A stretch of 64,000 bases of DNA from Periconia sp. R9002 (Eukaryota > Ascomycota > Dothideomycetes > Pleosporales > Periconiaceae). Made by a program: the position numbers and the translations under genes. The DNA is taken from contig JAMAHW010000112.1 in assembly GCA_023627715.1 (NCBI GenBank), positions 1-64,000 on the forward strand, written 5' to 3'. Below, one piece after another: positions 33,539 to 44,452 of the stretch. The first letter of the stretch is position 1. Each line of letters begins with the position of its first letter. Under the pieces are notes generated by a model. It was given only the letters and a program-made list of their open reading frames with translations, ran no database searches and was not told the DNA's origin.

Positions 33539-34146
33539 GATGGGCCGTCTTCACCCAAATCCGATGCTGTCGTTGTTATGCGATCGCTCTTTCTCACATG
33601 TGGGATGAATCGTGAAGTATTGGGGGTGTCGAGTTGAAGTTTTGCGGGAAAGCTTCGCCTGTGTGGACGGGGATTCCATCGCATGCATGGTGTGCCATGG
33701 GTGGTGGCATGAGACGAGCCTCGAGGGCGTCCAGAGGGGAAGGGCGGCGGAAGAGACTTTATCCGAGACTTTGCGGGGAAAGGCCGGGGGACGGGAACTC
33801 CACCTCTTCTCTGACCGCTCAGCGCCTTGGTATTACCAACAATTGGAAGATATCAACATTGCTTTTTTTTCGCCTGGTAACACATCGGAGTGAATCGCCA
33901 TTTATGATCAATTTATGACTTATCTGGTAGCATTGATCGAGGTAGGTTGCTGACGCTTGTGTTCTCGTCGCCATGAGTTCGACTGACAACCGACAGCTCA
34001 AAGTTGCAATGACCCACAAATTTGTTTCTACGACAAGGTAGCTTGCATCTCTTCAATTCTCTTCCCCCTCCCCATGGGACGTTATCTTTGCCATCCTCTG
34101 GTAAAGGCATTTGCCAGCTATCAAGCTGTCTTATACGCGACCACCC
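33539..34146. promoter_or_regulatory. Shared qutR-qutA divergent promoter
   Basis: This 608-bp region separates the repressor and activator start codons. It contains an imperfect QutA-type site at 33749-33764. A T-run sits near 33862, and a CT-rich stretch lies just upstream of qutA (34050-34075). Confidence 0.6.
33749..33764 (+). promoter_or_regulatory. Imperfect QutA/QA-1F-like site
   Basis: GGAAGAGACTTTATCC matches GGRTAARYRYTTATCC at 12 of 16 positions, including a complete TTATCC half. It lies between qutR and qutA. Confidence 0.35.
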
Positions 34147-36409
34147 ATGCCCGCACAGCCTTCATCCACGCGTTCTGCAGATGACGACCGCCCTGCGAAG
34201 CGTTCGCGTGTATCAAGAGCCTGCGATCAGTGTCGCACCGCTCGGGAGAGGTGCGATGGCGCTCAGCCGGCATGTCGTACATGCTCAGGACTGAAACGAT
34301 CTTGTACATACACTGCACCACCCAAGAAAAGAGGAATCCAGCCAGGTGAGGCATTCGTCATGTGCCATCCACCGCCAAAACCTAACGCTACTAGGATACA
34401 TCCGGACGCTGGAGCTCGCCCTGACATGGTTGTTCCAAAATACAGATGGTGAATCGTTGCTTAACCAAAAAATCGCTCAGGAGGGAAATTCATCGGTATT
34501 GTTTGGCCGCGAGACCCGGGAATCCAACCGCCTACATAAAAGCTGGCGCAAAAGTAGATTCTGCAAGGACGTGGATCGAGTGCTCTCAGGCGAACAACTA
34601 CCTCGCGATGGGCGTGATGCCGAGACATCGAATGTCGAAGATAATGATAGCGATGCAGAGGCCGAATCGATAAGCTTGCAAAATCGACTGCCCATGCAAC
34701 CGCCACGGGAAAGCAATGTGTCTCCTACTGCTAACAATGCATCCCCCACCCTACCGCGTCCCGTTCATCATCAACCGACTCTACCCCTTGGTCCAACTTC
34801 CTCCCACACTGGCTTGCCATCCCTAACACCGTTACCTGCAAATAGTTGGCGTCTGTTGGAATTATATTTCGCATATACGCAAGCATGGCTGCCCATCTGT
34901 GAAAAGCATGACGTTTTGAGAACGTCTTACTTGTATCCGGAGCAAGGTATCGTTTTATCTATTTTGGAACTACCGAACTCCCATGACCACGCCGAATTAT
35001 GGAGTGCGCTGGCAGTAGCAGTTCACCAAGCCAAGCTCGACCCGGAACATACCAGCGTCTTACCAGATAGCGAGAGATTATACAATATCACGAAAAGTCT
35101 AATTCCTACCGAAGTTGGACATTTCGAACCCGGTCACGTCAAAGCTCTGCTGAATTTGGCGGTCATTAACATCGGCTCTGGAAGGGCTGAAGCTGCTTGG
35201 TTGATAATTGGATCAGCTTCACGTATCTTGACAGCGATTGAACGCAAGTCCGAAGCTCCAATCTCCAGGTTGGAACACCTTTTTGCAGGTTGTTTTCTAA
35301 TGGACAGTTTCTTGTCGCTGCAGTTGGGCAGGAAGCCATATTTGAATCGATCCGATATTGACAATATCGGGGAAGATGGTCTTGAAGAATGGCAACCTTG
35401 GATTACACCAATCACATCATCCATAATGGCCACTCCTAGGACGCCAACGTTTGGCCTTAGCAGTTTTAACAAATTGCTTGACCTGACTAATCTACTGGTG
35501 GCATTCAATTGCAAACAATCAGATTCCACGCAGCTTTCATCCACACAACTGCTGTCAAGCCTGGAACATTGGAAAGCCATGTTGCCATCGAAGCTCAGCT
35601 ATGTAGTTGACGAGCAGAAAGAAGTTCCCGTGAATCCTCCGGCATTATTGCTCTCGACTACGTACATTTACGTATTGTTCGTTTTCCGTCCGTGTCAAAT
35701 CCTTGTTGATCGCCTTCTCTGTTTGGTAGAAAGATTTCGAGAGCTCTTGGGAGTAGTGTCAATGCCTCCCCTGGTCGACTGTCTGCTAAGTGATATGCAA
35801 AGGAGAGATGCATATACTGAGTTGGAGCAAAGATCCAAGTTACGTCTAGAACGAATCAGGGCAGAGAATGTACATGCGTGGGCCGTTGATCGCCAAGAGA
35901 TATCATCTAACATCGCTCATCCACGGAGGCCATCATCTTACCAAGTCCCCACGCCTGAATCCATACAGATTCAATCCAATCCTGGTTTTACCCAGTCCAG
36001 TAATCGTCCACATAGCGCTCGACCAGGACCGTCCACATCTCTACTTGACGAACTACTCCCGGACATGAACCCTGCGATGTCTACAAGTAGAACTACAGTG
36101 GGCATGGAACTCGCCCCAGCCCAGGGCAACTTTCCAGGGCATGCGCTACAACATCGCCCATCACTTAGCGAATCCACTATCCCACATGATTTGGAGAATT
36201 TTTTTGACGAGTTGGCTTCCTTGGATGGTACGGAAAAGGTCGACAGTCAACCCCAATTCATGCAAAATCTGGGGTTTGCACCCGATGCCAACATGGCGGA
36301 TTTCCTGGCAACCGAGTTTGGACAGTTTATACCCGGGAATCCGAGTACATTCTTGCCACAACACGATGATTATACGCATCTCGATCCAGCTTTCTTTGGT
36401 GCGACCTGA
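34147..36409 (+). CDS. qutA: Quinate pathway activator, Zn2Cys6
   Basis: Exons 34147-34345 and 34395-36409, 737 aa. The intron 34346-34394 is GTGAGG...CCTAAC...CTAG and joins KKRGIQP to GYIRTLELALTW. The binuclear zinc cluster has cysteines 26, 29, 36, 43, 46 and 53 (C-x2-C-x6-C-x6-C-x2-C-x6-C). A basic segment precedes it, and GYIRTLELALTWLF follows, as in QutA/QA-1F. The middle region fits the fungal transcription-factor domain (YFAYTQAWLPICEKHDVLR). The C-terminal third is Ser/Pro-rich with an acidic end. QutA binds the qut promoters and activates them when quinate relieves the repressor. The start is the ATG before PAQPSS; the ORF upstream begins only with TTG. The divergent partner is qutR. 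Confidence 0.9.
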
Positions 36410-37383
36410 ATAGACGTATGATGGTTTAGGGTCAGTCTCCTGGTCGTTACAAATACGGCTATTGACATCACCATAAATAACATCACATTTCTCATGCGAC
36501 CATCCAGCGCAGTTGTACAGAAAGGGCTTTATAGTGGGCCATCTCACTAAGAGTTTAGAGTACTCTCTGTAGCCGACTGTTTTACTGTTGATCTTTTGAT
36601 GGCTTCGCATATCACAATCGCCCAAAGTCCATCACCCAACGATGATGCTACAGAAGTGGCGAGCAGAGCGCGTCGATTGAATCTTCAATGGTGGCCGATC
36701 AGGTGCTTGCGATCATGAAGTTCTGCGCATTTATCTCCTCGCCATCAATAGAGAAGGCAGGTTCCCACTTTCAAAGTCAACCGATACTAGCTTCTCGCAA
36801 AGCATCTGGGTTCTGTCTCCAACAAAGACTTGGAACCAGCAGTTTGTGTATTGTTAAGAGTACACGCGATCGTAGCGTTGGGACGATGCTCGTGGGAGTA
36901 AGCATCTTCTCTACAGACGTTAACCACCGGCATTGACTATCCGCGCCACGGGCTCCGCGGCGATACGATTGCAATTGGCTATGAAAAATAGTTGGGCATC
37001 AAGCTATCTTTAACTACTTCGACGTGTCGAGGTCCTATCAAACCAATCCCATGACGCGTAATTTTGATTGGCGTGGAAGCAGCCATGATGCGCACGTTTA
37101 TTTGTACGAAACTACCCCTGTTAGATAGTATATGTATTCCAGAATATGTGAGCAGGAGATATACCCTCAAACCTACGTTGATACTCTTAAGAAAAGCACC
37201 GCTGCACTTATAACGTGATTCGGTGGGGTCAAAGGGTGACAAATGTTTGCGTATAAGTTGATGCATCACATTCCCAACGCACCGACACAAACTCACTTAC
37301 GCCACAAAACTTCCCCACAAAACAAACATCCAACACCACAAACACTTCTCCCTCTAAACACTCTCTTTTCCCCTCCCTTCCTC

Positions 37384-37399
37384 GGATAAACATAAAACC
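37384..37399 (+). promoter_or_regulatory. QutA/QA-1F-like site, strong left half
   Basis: GGATAAACATAAAACC matches the 16-bp consensus GGRTAARYRYTTATCC at 13 positions. The first ten are all perfect. It lies about 556 bp upstream of qutC. Confidence 0.4.
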
Positions 37400-37671
37400 C
37401 TTCAATCATGGATCTACACTTGACCGCCGACAGTAGGGAGGGACGGGTAAACACTCTTCCCCTAGTCCGCGTCATACGTTGAACGGGAAAACCTAGAGTA
37501 GCCTCGTTGAAGCGCTGGAAACCGCCGCATAGCGCTGCAGTTAACATGATAAGATAAATTGATGTGATGATTTCTAGGATATGATAAACAATCTTCCGGT
37601 GTTGTTTGGTAATTGTGTGGAATTTGGGGGTTTCGAAGAATGGTTGCTGGGATTTGTGGTAGGGGGTTTGT

Positions 37672-37737
37672 GTGCTTATCTTGGGGGGTTTTTGTGCTTA
37701 TCTTGGGGGGTTTTTGTGCTTATCTTGGGGGGTTTTT
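37672..37737. repeat. 22-bp tandem repeat, three copies
   Basis: GTGCTTATCTTGGGGGG plus a T-run begins at 37672, 37694 and 37716. Each copy carries GTGCTTATC, which matches the right half of the QutA site (RYRYTTATC). It lies 220-280 bp upstream of qutC. Confidence 0.85.
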
Positions 37738-37954
37738 GTGAAGGAGTGTTGAAGAGGCGCTATTTAGTACTTAGGTACTCTTTTTGTGGATTTGTTTTTG
37801 AAGGTATTGTATATCGTCTTTTAAGGCATTAGAGGAAGATATCGGGATACATACTCTCACTACTACCATTGATCCTTCATCATATCCAAAACCTCTTCCA
37901 CCTCTCACCTCCCTTCCTCGCTCACCACCCACAACAACAACACCCACCAAAAAA

Positions 37955-39079
37955 ATGCCACTCCTCCCAGGCATATCCACCATGTCCCTAGGCCGCTGCC
38001 ACGCGGGGCACTCCCTAACGCACAAACTCCAACGCGCCGCACACCACGGCATCCGCGGCATCGAGCTCTTCTACGACGACCTCCAAGCGCTCGCCTCACC
38101 CCCAACACCCTCCAACCTCCTCGCCGCCGCAGTCTCCGTCCGCAAGCTCTGCGCCTCGCTCAACCTCACCATCATCTGCCTCCAGCCCTTCATGCACTAC
38201 GGCGGCATCATCGACCGCGCCGCGCACGCGCGCCGCATCGAAGACATGAAGTTTTGGATTCGACTCGCGCGGACGTTGGGGACGGATATTATCCAGGTTC
38301 CTAGCTCTTTCTTACCGAAGGAGGAGTGCTCGGACGATTTTGAGCTGCTAGTCGAGGACTTGAAGATAGTCGCGGATCTAGGACTAGACGTCAGTGGTGT
38401 GGAAATGGTTGGGGAAGGTGATGTGACGCGGCCGATCAAGCCGATGCGCTTCGTGTACGAGAGTTTATGCTGGGGTACGCATGTCGATACGTGGGAGGTG
38501 TGTTGGGACGTCGTGTGCGCCGTGGACCGTCCCAACTTCGGCATCTGTCTCGACTCGTTCAACATCCTAGGCAGGATCTACGCGGATCCGACGGCGGCGA
38601 CGGGCGTGCTGCCGAATGCGGAGGAGGAGGTGCGGGCGTCGATGGAGAGGATGGTGCAGCGGATCGCGCCGTTTAGGGAGAAGATATTTTTCGTGCAGGT
38701 TGTGGATGCCGAGAGGTTGGAGGCGCCGCTTGTGAAAGGGCATCCGTTTTATGTCGAGGGACAGCCGGCGAGGATGAATTGGAGTAGGAATTGTAGGTTG
38801 TTTTATGGGGAGGAGGAGGAAGGGGCATATTTGCCGGTCAAGGTGGTGCTGGAGACGATCTTTAAGAGGATTGGGTATGAGGGGTGGGTCAGTTTTGAGT
38901 TGTTTAATAGGGCGATGGAGAGGCGGGATGGGGAGGTTGTTGAGGAGTTGGCGTCGAGAGCAGCGAGGGGTTGGAGGAGGATGGTGGAGGATTTGGAGCT
39001 GGAGGAAGTGAAGATTGGAACGGGTTTGAGGAAGGATAGTAAGGAGCTGGAAGGGTTGGGGGAGGTTGCGAGATTGTGA
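37955..39079 (+). CDS. qutC: 3-dehydroshikimate dehydratase
   Basis: A single-exon gene of 374 aa. It fits the fungal QutC/QA-4 family, a TIM-barrel metalloenzyme of the sugar-phosphate isomerase/epimerase superfamily that converts 3-dehydroshikimate to protocatechuate. Visible features are MPLLPGISTMSLGRCHAGHS at the start, GIRGIELFYDDL, a metal-ligand-type VEMVGEG segment, CWGTHVDTWEVC, ICLDSFNILGRIYADP, FFVQVVDAERL and WVSFELFNR at the end. The length agrees with characterised members. It is the last step that commits quinate carbon to the protocatechuate branch. Base composition shifts within the gene: codons before about 38240 prefer C endings, later ones G endings. It follows qutA in the same direction, 1.5 kb away. 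Confidence 0.93.
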   Translation: MPLLPGISTMSLGRCHAGHSLTHKLQRAAHHGIRGIELFYDDLQALASPPTPSNLLAAAVSVRKLCASLNLTIICLQPFMHYGGIIDRAAHARRIEDMKFWIRLARTLGTDIIQVPSSFLPKEECSDDFELLVEDLKIVADLGLDVSGVEMVGEGDVTRPIKPMRFVYESLCWGTHVDTWEVCWDVVCAVDRPNFGICLDSFNILGRIYADPTAATGVLPNAEEEVRASMERMVQRIAPFREKIFFVQVVDAERLEAPLVKGHPFYVEGQPARMNWSRNCRLFYGEEEEGAYLPVKVVLETIFKRIGYEGWVSFELFNRAMERRDGEVVEELASRAARGWRRMVEDLELEEVKIGTGLRKDSKELEGLGEVARL

Positions 39080-39565
39080 AGAATTTGGGTGTGGATGTTT
39101 TGGCTTTGTGATTTGCATTTGGCGTAGGTGTTTGATAGCATAGATTAGCATACCATCAAGAGGTTTGAAAGTACATGTAGATAGCGAAACTTTTGTTATC
39201 GTGATGGGTCTTCATGACTTGTAATCAAATCGTGAAAGCTCGAGTTTTGGGCGTTGGTTTCTTAAAGACTGAACTATTTCATAAAAGATTTTCAGTTTAT
39301 CCGAAGTGCCGGTGAGTGCTGCCAGGCTTGAAACCTAAGACCATCAGTTATAATTTTTTGTGTACTTTGGTTGTGCTCGTATGCAAACTTGTGGATATGT
39401 AAGTCACATGGTCGGGTGATAAAAGTGGATTTATTCCAGTATCCTAAGAGCTTCCGCATCGACGAAGCCGTCCAATAACGCCGTGAAAATGCCACCCAAA
39501 ACTCCCAGTTTTCCGAAGGGTATAGTAAGTGATCCCTCGCTCATAAATGGACAAAAGTCCACACA
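39080..39565. other. Convergent intergenic region
   Basis: This lies between the 3' ends of qutC and RPB10. No further gene is seen. Confidence 0.5.
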
Positions 39566-40043
39566 TCATCTTTTTGCCATAGCCCTTGCTTGTTCCCTTT
39601 CGCTCGCATTGTACCTAGCGGTTGTTAGCCCCAGCTCGGAACATAACCGTGGCAGGGCGTGGATTCTCGCGCTCGCGCCGCTCTGCCTCCATGCGGGTTT
39701 CAAACCGCTCTGGGCGGGGGACATACTTGAGAAGTTTTTCGATCAGATCAACATGAGTGAGGATCATACGGCGGCAGCAGTAACGCTGTAGATTGAGCTC
39801 ATCGATAGCGTCCCTAAGAGTTCAAAATACGGTGGTTAGCTGGAGAAATCTCTTTTAGAATCCGGGAAATTGGAATGCCTACGCATCACTCTTGCCGCCG
39901 TCGATCGCGTCGAGATATTTCTCCCACAAGTCGCCAACAACCTAGTAAAGTCAGCATTCGCTGTCGCAATGGGAGGCCTTTCAAAAGCCGAATAGATGCG
40001 GGCGTACCTTGCCACAGGAGAAACAGCGGATAGGAATGATCAT
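39566..40043 (-). CDS. RPB10: RNA polymerases I/II/III subunit RPABC5 (Rpb10)
   Basis: Four small exons: 40043-40008, 39941-39883, 39813-39727 and 39614-39566. The product is 76 aa, close to the usual 70. Introns of 66, 69 and 112 nt (39942-40007, 39814-39882, 39615-39726) have donors GTACGC, GTAGGC and GTATGT; the last two have GCTAAC branch points. The N-terminus [20 protein letters not shown] is nearly invariant in Rpb10. The zinc ligands are Cys7, Cys10, Cys44 and Cys45 (RYCCRRM). [13 protein letters not shown] closes the conserved part, and a short basic tail follows. Without splicing the last intron, the frame would run on to an unrelated C-terminus. This housekeeping gene sits inside the split quinate cluster and diverges from NAN1. 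Confidence 0.95.
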
Positions 40044-40357
40044 GATGACGGTGGATCTTCGTCAATATATGGTTCTTGACTTTTTGCGACTGGGGAGGTG
40101 TTGATTTTGACAGTAGTCGGCTGGTGTTGAAGCACAAAGGGCGCCTTGCTCTTCGCGGGTCGCAGAGGTTGTCTCTGTCAAAGAAATTGGGAATGCGGGT
40201 CGTGCCAAGGCCGAGGTGGTTCCGGCGGTGGAAAGCTCGGACCAAGTCGGCGTCAAAAATTATTGTTCTGAGAACTTTTGCGACGAGACGAGCGAACATC
40301 ATTTTTTTACGACATCTCCCCTCTCCAGTCCCCCGATTCCAAAATTTTGGATTCAAG
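40044..40357. promoter_or_regulatory. Bidirectional promoter between RPB10 and NAN1
   Basis: Only 314 bp separate the start codons of two genes needed for transcription and ribosome production. The arrangement suggests shared growth control. No specific binding site is claimed. Confidence 0.55.
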
Positions 40358-43300
40358 ATGTCCGAACTCAATGGGACACCAAAGTTAAAAAGAAAGAGAG
40401 AGGGTGCGGAAGCGCAACGCAAAAAGGCTAAGACGCAGAAAAAAGGCCAGAACGAAGCTGCAACGCCCGTGAAAGAAGCTCCAACACCAGTATCAAAGCC
40501 TGGATCTGCCCCAAAAACTGCAGCTACACCAACGCCCAAGAAGAAAATCGATTCTGATCCCCAGACGTCAACCGAAAATGTCGTTCCCTCGACCCCCAGC
40601 GGGGATGCACCAGCGAGTTCCCGCAAAGAGAAACACCGCGGAGAACCCAAGAAGCAGAAGAAGGGGGATACGAAAGACAGCGGCGTCCAAGATGCGCTTC
40701 AGGTACAGCCGGTAAATGGTGACTCTGTGGAACAAACGCCGAAGAAAAAGAGTAAGCAGAAGAAGCAAAAAAAGCAGAAAGAGACATCTTCGGATCTGTG
40801 GTCCATCTCCGAGGCACAGGGTGGTTGGTTCCTTCCTCAAGATCCTATCTTTTCTATCGACGAGAAATATTTGCTCCTACCGAAGCCGAAAGCTTTGGAA
40901 GTGTACGCCGCTGAAACTTCCCTGCTGGCGAGAGAGCTTCCCGTGGGTGGCTCGGGCATAATATTGGCTTCCGCGCTGTCCGCTTCGAGGCCGAATCAAG
41001 TGTACATCACCGAATCGAGTGGCATTGTCACACTTTGGGATTGGATCAATGGATCCAAGATTGGCCGATGGGATATTAGTGCAAAAGTTCCACGTCTTGC
41101 GGTGGTGAAGGCGCTCGATTCTGATCAGGATCTGTTATTCTCTTATGAAGCTGGGAGCAGCCATGCAGTTACGGTTCATGCCCTGCGTACAAAGGACGAC
41201 GCTGCTAAGACAGAGTTCAAACGGATACTCAAACTCTCCGACCCTATTACGGATCTTCAGGTGATACTCCAGGGCAAAATAATCGTCGTCAGTACTGCCA
41301 ACCGAATTTTAGTCGGCAAGCGCGCAAAACTCCACAAGACTGCTCTCCAAGATTTCGAGTATACATGGAGAGAGCTTGAAATGTCTAAACCTGTCACGGC
41401 CTTTAGTGCGTTTGTTCGCATTCCCGCCGCAGACAAAAGTAAGAATCCCGCAACGGATCCCAGGGATCATTTGGATCTTGCAGTTGGTGATGAAGAGGGA
41501 GCCATTCACCTCTTTGAGAATATCATATCCTCCTTTGCTGCAATTGAACGAAGCCAAAAAGAAAAACCAGGCAGAGCAATTGGCCTCGAGAGCTTCCAGC
41601 CCAAGCGTCTTCATTGGCACAGGGATGCCGTTGGTTCAGTGAAGTGGTCATTGGATGGTGAGTTGTAACCCCGACACATGCCCGCAAGAACTTGTTCTAA
41701 CATATACAGGCAATTATTTGATTTCTGGTGGTGATGAGACTGTTCTTACTATATGGCAACTCTCTACGGGGCAACGTCAATTCTTGCCTCACTTGACTGC
41801 AGCCATTGAGAATATCGTCGTATCTCCCACCGGCACATCTTATGGCATTTCACTTGCGAACAACTCCGTAATTGTTTTGTCAACGTCCGAGCTCGAACCC
41901 AAGACAAATATCGTTGGCATTCAATCTCGGCGTGTAGACTTTCACCAAGCACCTCGCCAGCGCGAGGCTCTCCTCTCCGACGTTCCGTTTACTATTGATC
42001 CGAAGCATCATGGCCATGTCATGTTTTCTACCCCTTCATCGCAACCTCGCCATCACCAGAGGGGTCTCCTTCCCGAGCCATATGCTCAAACGTTTGATAT
42101 CACTACTGGTCGACCTATCTTGCGACAAGCCATCACCCGGAACAATGCTACAGATCCAAACATGGCTCCAAATGGCAGAAAAATCCACGAGCCTACCGTG
42201 AAGTTCATGCGTATCACCAATGATGGTGCATGGCTTGCTACTGTAGACGAATGGGCCCCTCCAAGCGCGGATATGGGATATGTTGAAGAAGGGACACACG
42301 CCTCCAACGAGGAGGCGCGACTTCTTCGTCGCCAGGTGTACCTCAAAATCTGGCGGTGGGACGAAAAGGGTGCGCAGTGGGTTCTGGACTCACGTATCGA
42401 CGCACCACACTATCGGGAGGACGTTTCTGGGCATGCTGAAGTTTTCGATCTGGTCTCGGATCCGTCAGGTACTGGTTTTGCGACAGTCGGCGCAGATCGA
42501 GTAGTAAGAGTTTGGAGACCCAAAACCAGATTTCGAAATGGCACTATTGTTCGTGGAGCAGACAAGGAACGAGGATTAGTGACCTGGTCATTAGACCGTT
42601 CGATAAGGATCGCCGACCAAATCGATGCAGCCGATGGGTTAACAACACTTCGAACATCTCGTTTAGCATTCTCGGCGGATGCTTCCGTTCTGTTAGCCGG
42701 TGTTTCGTGGTCATCAGAGACCGATATGGGGGTCATTCATGTCATTGACACTGATGCAGGTGTTATTCGCCGCTCAATAACTGAAGTGGATGTATCGGGG
42801 CTGTCTGGGTTGGGTATTGTTGGCCGTCATCTAGTGGCTGTGGGCACTTCCATCATTGTCTGGGATATGGTATCCGATCAACTTGTGCACAGTGTTATGA
42901 TAGAGTCCCCCGGCAAACTCGCAGTCAACGAAGAAGACAATACGTTCGCTGTTGCTATCCCACGATTTGAAAAGGGGGGCTCTACGAGAGTTTTGATTCT
43001 TGAAGCAGATCAACCACAAGAGCGCTGGTCGCGCAACATTCCAGGTATCGTTCTAGCCATTGCGCCAGTAAAGAGCGGCCGTGGCTACGTCACGTTGGAC
43101 TCTTCATCAAGCCTCAGAACCATCTCCTCCAAGTCTAGTGCGGTACAACTTCCCACGCCTCCGCCAGAAACTACGATCGAGCAGCCCGCGGAGGAAATGG
43201 AACTCGATCAAGAAGAGTCTGACACCAACAATGTTATACAATTCGATACAAACGAAGAGCTTCTCCACCAGTCAGAAAACGACAAACCCGTCGTTAGACC

Positions 43301-43418
43301 AGAGCAGCTGCAGCAAATATTTGAGAGTAGGCCCTCTCACACTCTTCCTCCGGTGCGAGATTTGTTCGATGCAGTTGTGGGACTGTATGCTCGAAAGCCG
43401 AGAGTCGGGGTTGTATAG
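40358..43418 (+). CDS. NAN1: WD-repeat U3 snoRNP protein NAN1/Utp17
   Basis: Exons 40358-41657 and 41710-43418, 1002 aa. The intron 41658-41709 is GTGAGT...CTAAC...ACAG and joins WSLDG to NYLISGGDETVL. The N-terminal 140 residues are Lys-rich and disordered (KKKSKQKKQKKQKE), which fits a nucleolar location. Two WD40 beta-propellers follow. Recognisable pieces are IVTLWDWINGS, LHWHRDAVGSVKWSLDG, LISGGDETVLTIWQLSTGQRQ and FLPHL, plus PTGTSYGISLANNSVIVLST and FATVGADRVVRVWRPK. These match Nan1/Utp17 (human WDR75), part of the t-UTP complex that starts 18S pre-rRNA processing. The start is the ATG of MSELNG; the ORF extends upstream through untranslated leader. Confidence 0.88.
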
Positions 43419-44452
43419 TGCAGATTTTGCAAGTAGCTGTTCTTATAGTGGGGGCGGGACGCCTGTGCATTCTAGATAGTAAAAGACAATTTCCGTACTT
43501 CTGAGCGAAGATCCTTAGCCATGTAGCTTGACGAGTATGCAATTATTAATGGATGGCATCGTGAAACTTGTACAGCCACAGTCCTGATGTAGTATTGTGT
43601 TCGTTCGATTGAGGGTGGATCGTGAACTGACATGTTCTCCCACGACCATAGCTCTAGCAGTCCAACGGAGCATAAAATTGAGAAGATTGTGAATTGAACA
43701 AAGGCCGCCCGAGCAAATAGCGTCGGGTATAGTTCCTGGTAATCGTAAAAACGGTCCAAAAGATGATGGCCAGCACATGCCAAGTGGATTCTCATCCATC
43801 CCACCTTCCTTTAGAACAAAGTTATACGACGAGACATCTTTCCCAAGCACGCGGCCTTGCCGCATCCAGTGACATGCCTCAACCCCTACGCCAATCTTAG
43901 ATCATTTCCATCTACAGCACATCAAAGTCCCTCATCGCCTGCCGCATTGAGAGAAACTTGCGCCACACCAAATGTTTAATGCTGGCCTCGCGACTCTCCA
44001 ATGTGATTGGCCCTAGCGCTCCATTCTGGGGCTGTTTACGCTCGCGCGGACTTCGGACTGGTCATCGCATTGCTCCCCTGAACATTGAAACCCGCACTTT
44101 GCCACTTTCAGCGAGCGGGTAAAATGGCAAACAGCAAAACCGCACCACTCAAGGTGGATTGCGAGCACGCGTGAGTAGGGCACCTTGTCTCGCGGAGAAT
44201 TAACTGGGAAATCAACGAGTTTCTCGGGGATGCGTGGGTGGACGGACCTTGGAGAGTGGCTCTGCCTTCAGGATACCTACATATATATGTACAGGGTACA
44301 AGCGTCTGGTGACTGTTTTTTTGTTTTCTGGCCAGTCAACTTTTACATTCGTTTTTTAGGGGTGTCTACCGTTATTGGTTGCGTTTGAGACGCTGTTTTG
44401 ATATAAACTCACCTATACATTCTTTTTATATCACTGCAAATAGAACTTCACG
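43419..44452. other. Intergenic, no gene seen
   Basis: Short ORFs on both strands are unsupported. The last 150 bases form the leader of the PLC-like gene and include a TATATATA run near 44280. Confidence 0.45.

Larger units (their letters stand above)
36410..37954. promoter_or_regulatory. Intergenic upstream of qutC with candidate regulatory elements
   Basis: No gene is supported in these 1.5 kb. It holds a strong left half of the QutA site at 37384-37399, a weaker candidate at 37582-37597 and three tandem 22-bp repeats at 37672-37737. The bases just before the qutC ATG are C/A-rich, as in many fungal 5' leaders. Confidence 0.5.

Noticed and set aside
38197..39151. Long antisense ORFs over qutC (up to 194 codons)
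   Set aside because: They mirror the G-rich codon bias of qutC, are low-complexity (Pro/His/Leu/Arg) and have no splice or domain support.
39483..39791. Plus-strand 102-codon ORF with hydrophobic segment
   Set aside because: It lies antisense over the RPB10 exons and introns, which are supported by near-invariant protein sequence.
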